The position numbers and the translations under genes were made by a program. The notes under the pieces were generated by a model that made no database searches, was not told the origin of the DNA, and saw only the letters and a program-made list of their open reading frames with translations. DNA of 23,438 nt, taken from the NCBI GenBank assembly GCA_964346185.1, contig CAYFTR010000025.1:1-23438 (forward strand). The letters are read 5' to 3'. Shown here in pieces: positions 22,068-23,438 of this stretch. The stretch comes from JAAYJS01 sp964346185 (GTDB lineage Bacteria; Bacillota; Clostridia; Eubacteriales; Eubacteriaceae). Numbering within the stretch: the stretch's first letter is position 1; every line of letters begins with the position of its first letter.

Positions 22068-22931
22068 TTATGTACTCTGCGCGTTTTCCTTATATGTCGG
22101 TGTTTTTTCATCATTAGAGGATTTTCTTCCCGCGTTTTTGCTCCAGAAAAACCATGCCGCCTTTGCCTTGACATTTTCCGTTATCATTCCACCGATGGCA
22201 AAGGGTTCTAGAAATTCGTATACTTTTTCCGTCGCCTCGATTAATTTTTCTCTGCTATCTTTTTCTTTAACAAAGTCTTCCCCGTAAATGCGGGCGATAA
22301 TTTCTAGAGGTAAAATTTTACTATACGCTTTGTCGTGATAGGTGATTTCCGGATAATAGCCGTTGTTCCACAAAAACTCAAATATTTTAAAGACGAAATT
22401 TCGTTTTTTATCTTTTTTAACTTTAAATAATTTGCGGGCGACCATCAATTGGTATTCGTCTTTTCGTTTGGCGTAAAGGCTGACAAAGACGTGTTTTTTT
22501 GCAAACTCACTCAATTGATAAAAGGAGTCTCTGTTTTTAATGGCACCGCACTCATAAGCAATCACTAAGTCAAATTTTTGGTAATAAGCCTTGCGATTTT
22601 CCTTCATTTTTTCCCAGGACATTTGCAAAAACTCGATGTTGTCGACACCTTCTTCCCGGGCGTATCTTTTTGTCGCTTCGATCATTTTCGGTGAGATATC
22701 TACCGCAACCACCGATTGTACCCGCTTAGCAACAGGTATGGTCAATCTGCCGGCACCGCAACCTATCTCCAGCACCTTAAAATTTTCTTTTAGTGCATTT
22801 TTATTTTCCAAATAAGCAAGGGCTTCTTCGGTTTCCGTCCGAACTCTGTTTAAAGAGCGGGATTTTTCGAATTCTTCCGCTCTTAAGTCCCAAAAATCGG
22901 CTGTTTCATTTAATAACAGTTCTTTGCTCAT
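22068..22931 (-). CDS. class I SAM-dependent methyltransferase, substrate unknown
   Basis: A 287-residue soluble methyltransferase. Motif I VLEIGCGAGRLTIPVAK (residues about 53-69) binds S-adenosylmethionine, with the acidic post-I residue in VVAVDISPKMI (about 74-84). The later DLVIAYECGAIKN fits motif IV. The N-terminal ADFWDLRAEEFEKS is typical of small-molecule type class I enzymes (UbiE/COQ5-like fold); no DNA or rRNA target domain is seen. The C-terminal part (about 190-287) is family-specific and lysine-rich. It has its own consensus promoter and terminator, so it is a single-gene unit. ATG 22931 has only AAAGGA about 7 bases upstream, an acceptable site. Confidence 0.85.
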   Translation of the reverse strand: MSKELLLNETADFWDLRAEEFEKSRSLNRVRTETEEALAYLENKNALKENFKVLEIGCGAGRLTIPVAKRVQSVVAVDISPKMIEATKRYAREEGVDNIEFLQMSWEKMKENRKAYYQKFDLVIAYECGAIKNRDSFYQLSEFAKKHVFVSLYAKRKDEYQLMVARKLFKVKKDKKRNFVFKIFEFLWNNGYYPEITYHDKAYSKILPLEIIARIYGEDFVKEKDSREKLIEATEKVYEFLEPFAIGGMITENVKAKAAWFFWSKNAGRKSSNDEKTPTYKENAQST

Positions 22932-22976
22932 GATTCAATCCTTTACTGAACTCTTCAGATAAATTTCACCACTATC

Positions 22977-23005
22977 ATTATAATCTTTAATTTGTCTTCT
23001 GTCAA
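22977..23005 (-). promoter_or_regulatory. consensus sigma-A promoter of the methyltransferase gene
   Basis: On the minus strand, TTGACA (23005-23000), a 17-base spacer and TATAAT (22982-22977), about 40 bases before the ATG. Both hexamers and the spacing are consensus. Confidence 0.85.
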
Positions 23006-23173
23006 AATCAGTTTTTTTATAAAAATAATTAGCATTTCAAATTTTATAACGAATCACATAACGGTAAAGATGGTCATTGCCTACAGCCTTTTAGAGACCT
23101 TGGCATAAATTATTTTTAGTAATTATAGGTTGTTTTCTTGATTGATGTTTTCCGATATTCAAATATGTTTGTT

Positions 23174-23257
23174 TTAGGTGTTGTCATTGTAAAGTATTAC
23201 ATTCCTTAAAAAGCGTTCTTGTGCAAAATATCCCATTTGGGGTGCTGTTTTAGCCAT
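23174..23257 (-). other. short ORF (27 codons) in the intergenic region
   Basis: On the minus strand, AAAGGA lies 9 bases before ATG at 23257, giving MAKTAPQMGYFAQERFLRNV then ILYNDNT and stop. A neighbouring frame continues for another twenty-odd codons, which would fit a decayed gene. I recognise no family. The rest of 23006-23312 is AT-rich, with nothing else seen. Confidence 0.2.
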
Positions 23258-23312
23258 CCGCTTTATTCCTTTAAGAATTTAGGATAATTTTTTGTTATTT
23301 TAACATAATCTC

Positions 23313-23341
23313 TTGACACTTTTACCATTCTGATTTATTAT
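23313..23341 (+). promoter_or_regulatory. strong sigma-A promoter for the right-edge gene
   Basis: TTGACA (23313-23318), a 17-base spacer and TATTAT (23336-23341). The leader of about 60 bases contains the palindrome ATACATGTAT (23361-23370) and a second ACATGT at 23353-23358, a possible operator. Confidence 0.75.
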
Positions 23342-23406
23342 GATGTTAATCAACATGTGCATACATGTATCTTATGGTTTATTAAATGAAGGGATGGTAA
23401 TTATTT

Positions 23407-23438
23407 ATGGCAGATTGGAAAAACTTAACACAAGCAGT
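23407..23438 (+). CDS. start of an unidentified gene, cut by the window edge
   Basis: ATG at 23407 gives MADWKNLTQA and runs off the end. AAGGGATGG lies about 9 bases upstream, and a strong promoter at 23313-23341 is correctly placed. Ten residues are too few to name the family. Confidence 0.6.
   Translation, partial: MADWKNLTQA

Noticed and set aside
21890..22174. Long N-terminal extension of MgtE (95 residues)
   Set aside because: It has no ribosome-binding site, its composition is unlike MgtE, it crosses a terminator hairpin and it overlaps the methyltransferase gene; the GGAGG-preceded ATG at 21889 fits the family.
1..23438. CRISPR array, tandem repeats or prophage genes
   Set aside because: No regularly spaced direct repeats and no phage structural, integrase or Cas-like proteins were seen.

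Overview
The window looks like ordinary chromosome from an anaerobic, low-to-mid GC Bacillota (Clostridia or Tissierellia-like; my call on lineage is weak). The reasons are AGGAGG-type ribosome-binding sites, consensus sigma-A and extended -10 promoters, a membrane PIN-TRAM protein of the YacL type, a class III (oxygen-sensitive) ribonucleotide reductase with its activase, and an MgtE magnesium channel. No prophage, CRISPR array or complete mobile element is visible.

Layout. Positions 348-6658 are entirely on the minus strand. In window order they hold a small membrane protein, a YccF-domain protein, a LOG-family phosphoribohydrolase, a YczE-like membrane protein, a 3-methyladenine DNA glycosylase, a small three-helix membrane protein whose frame is broken at a run of eight T, a GNAT acetyltransferase, a tRNA-Gly(CCC) with its own promoter and terminator, a PanE-like reductase, and a split ThrE-type exporter (YjjP/YjjB). 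An M20 amidohydrolase diverges from the exporter on the plus strand (6770-7957). It converges on a minus-strand unit of a previously unlisted tiny ORF, a TIGR04076-type protein and a MATE transporter (9737-7977). Next, on plus, come yacL and rsmF. These are followed by a decayed IS3/IS150-like transposase fragment and a 171-residue protein I do not recognise. The best-regulated locus is nrdD-nrdG (13882-16578), with a consensus TTGACA-N17-TATAAT promoter and a likely NrdR operator directly upstream of the -35. A gene-poor 0.57 kb stretch and a strong bidirectional terminator separate it from minus-strand genes for NAD salvage (pncB) and t6A tRNA modification (Sua5-type). A prepilin peptidase, mgtE and a SAM methyltransferase follow. 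A new plus-strand gene starts 32 bases before the right edge, behind a strong promoter.

How the genes relate: nrdD and nrdG form one enzyme system. pncB and the Sua5 gene abut with no gap and are probably co-transcribed. yjjP and yjjB overlap by ATGA and encode two halves of one transporter. The tiny ORF, the TIGR04076 gene and the MATE gene are chained by overlaps.

I found no clearly new multi-gene system. The most interesting signals are two homopolymer-associated reading-frame anomalies (T8 near 3454 and A7 near 9717), the tiny coupled ORF at 9624-9737, the likely NrdR-controlled promoter, the IS remnant beside an unknown gene, and a short signal-peptide-like ORF at 16875-16970. All calls come from reading the sequence; no database search was possible.
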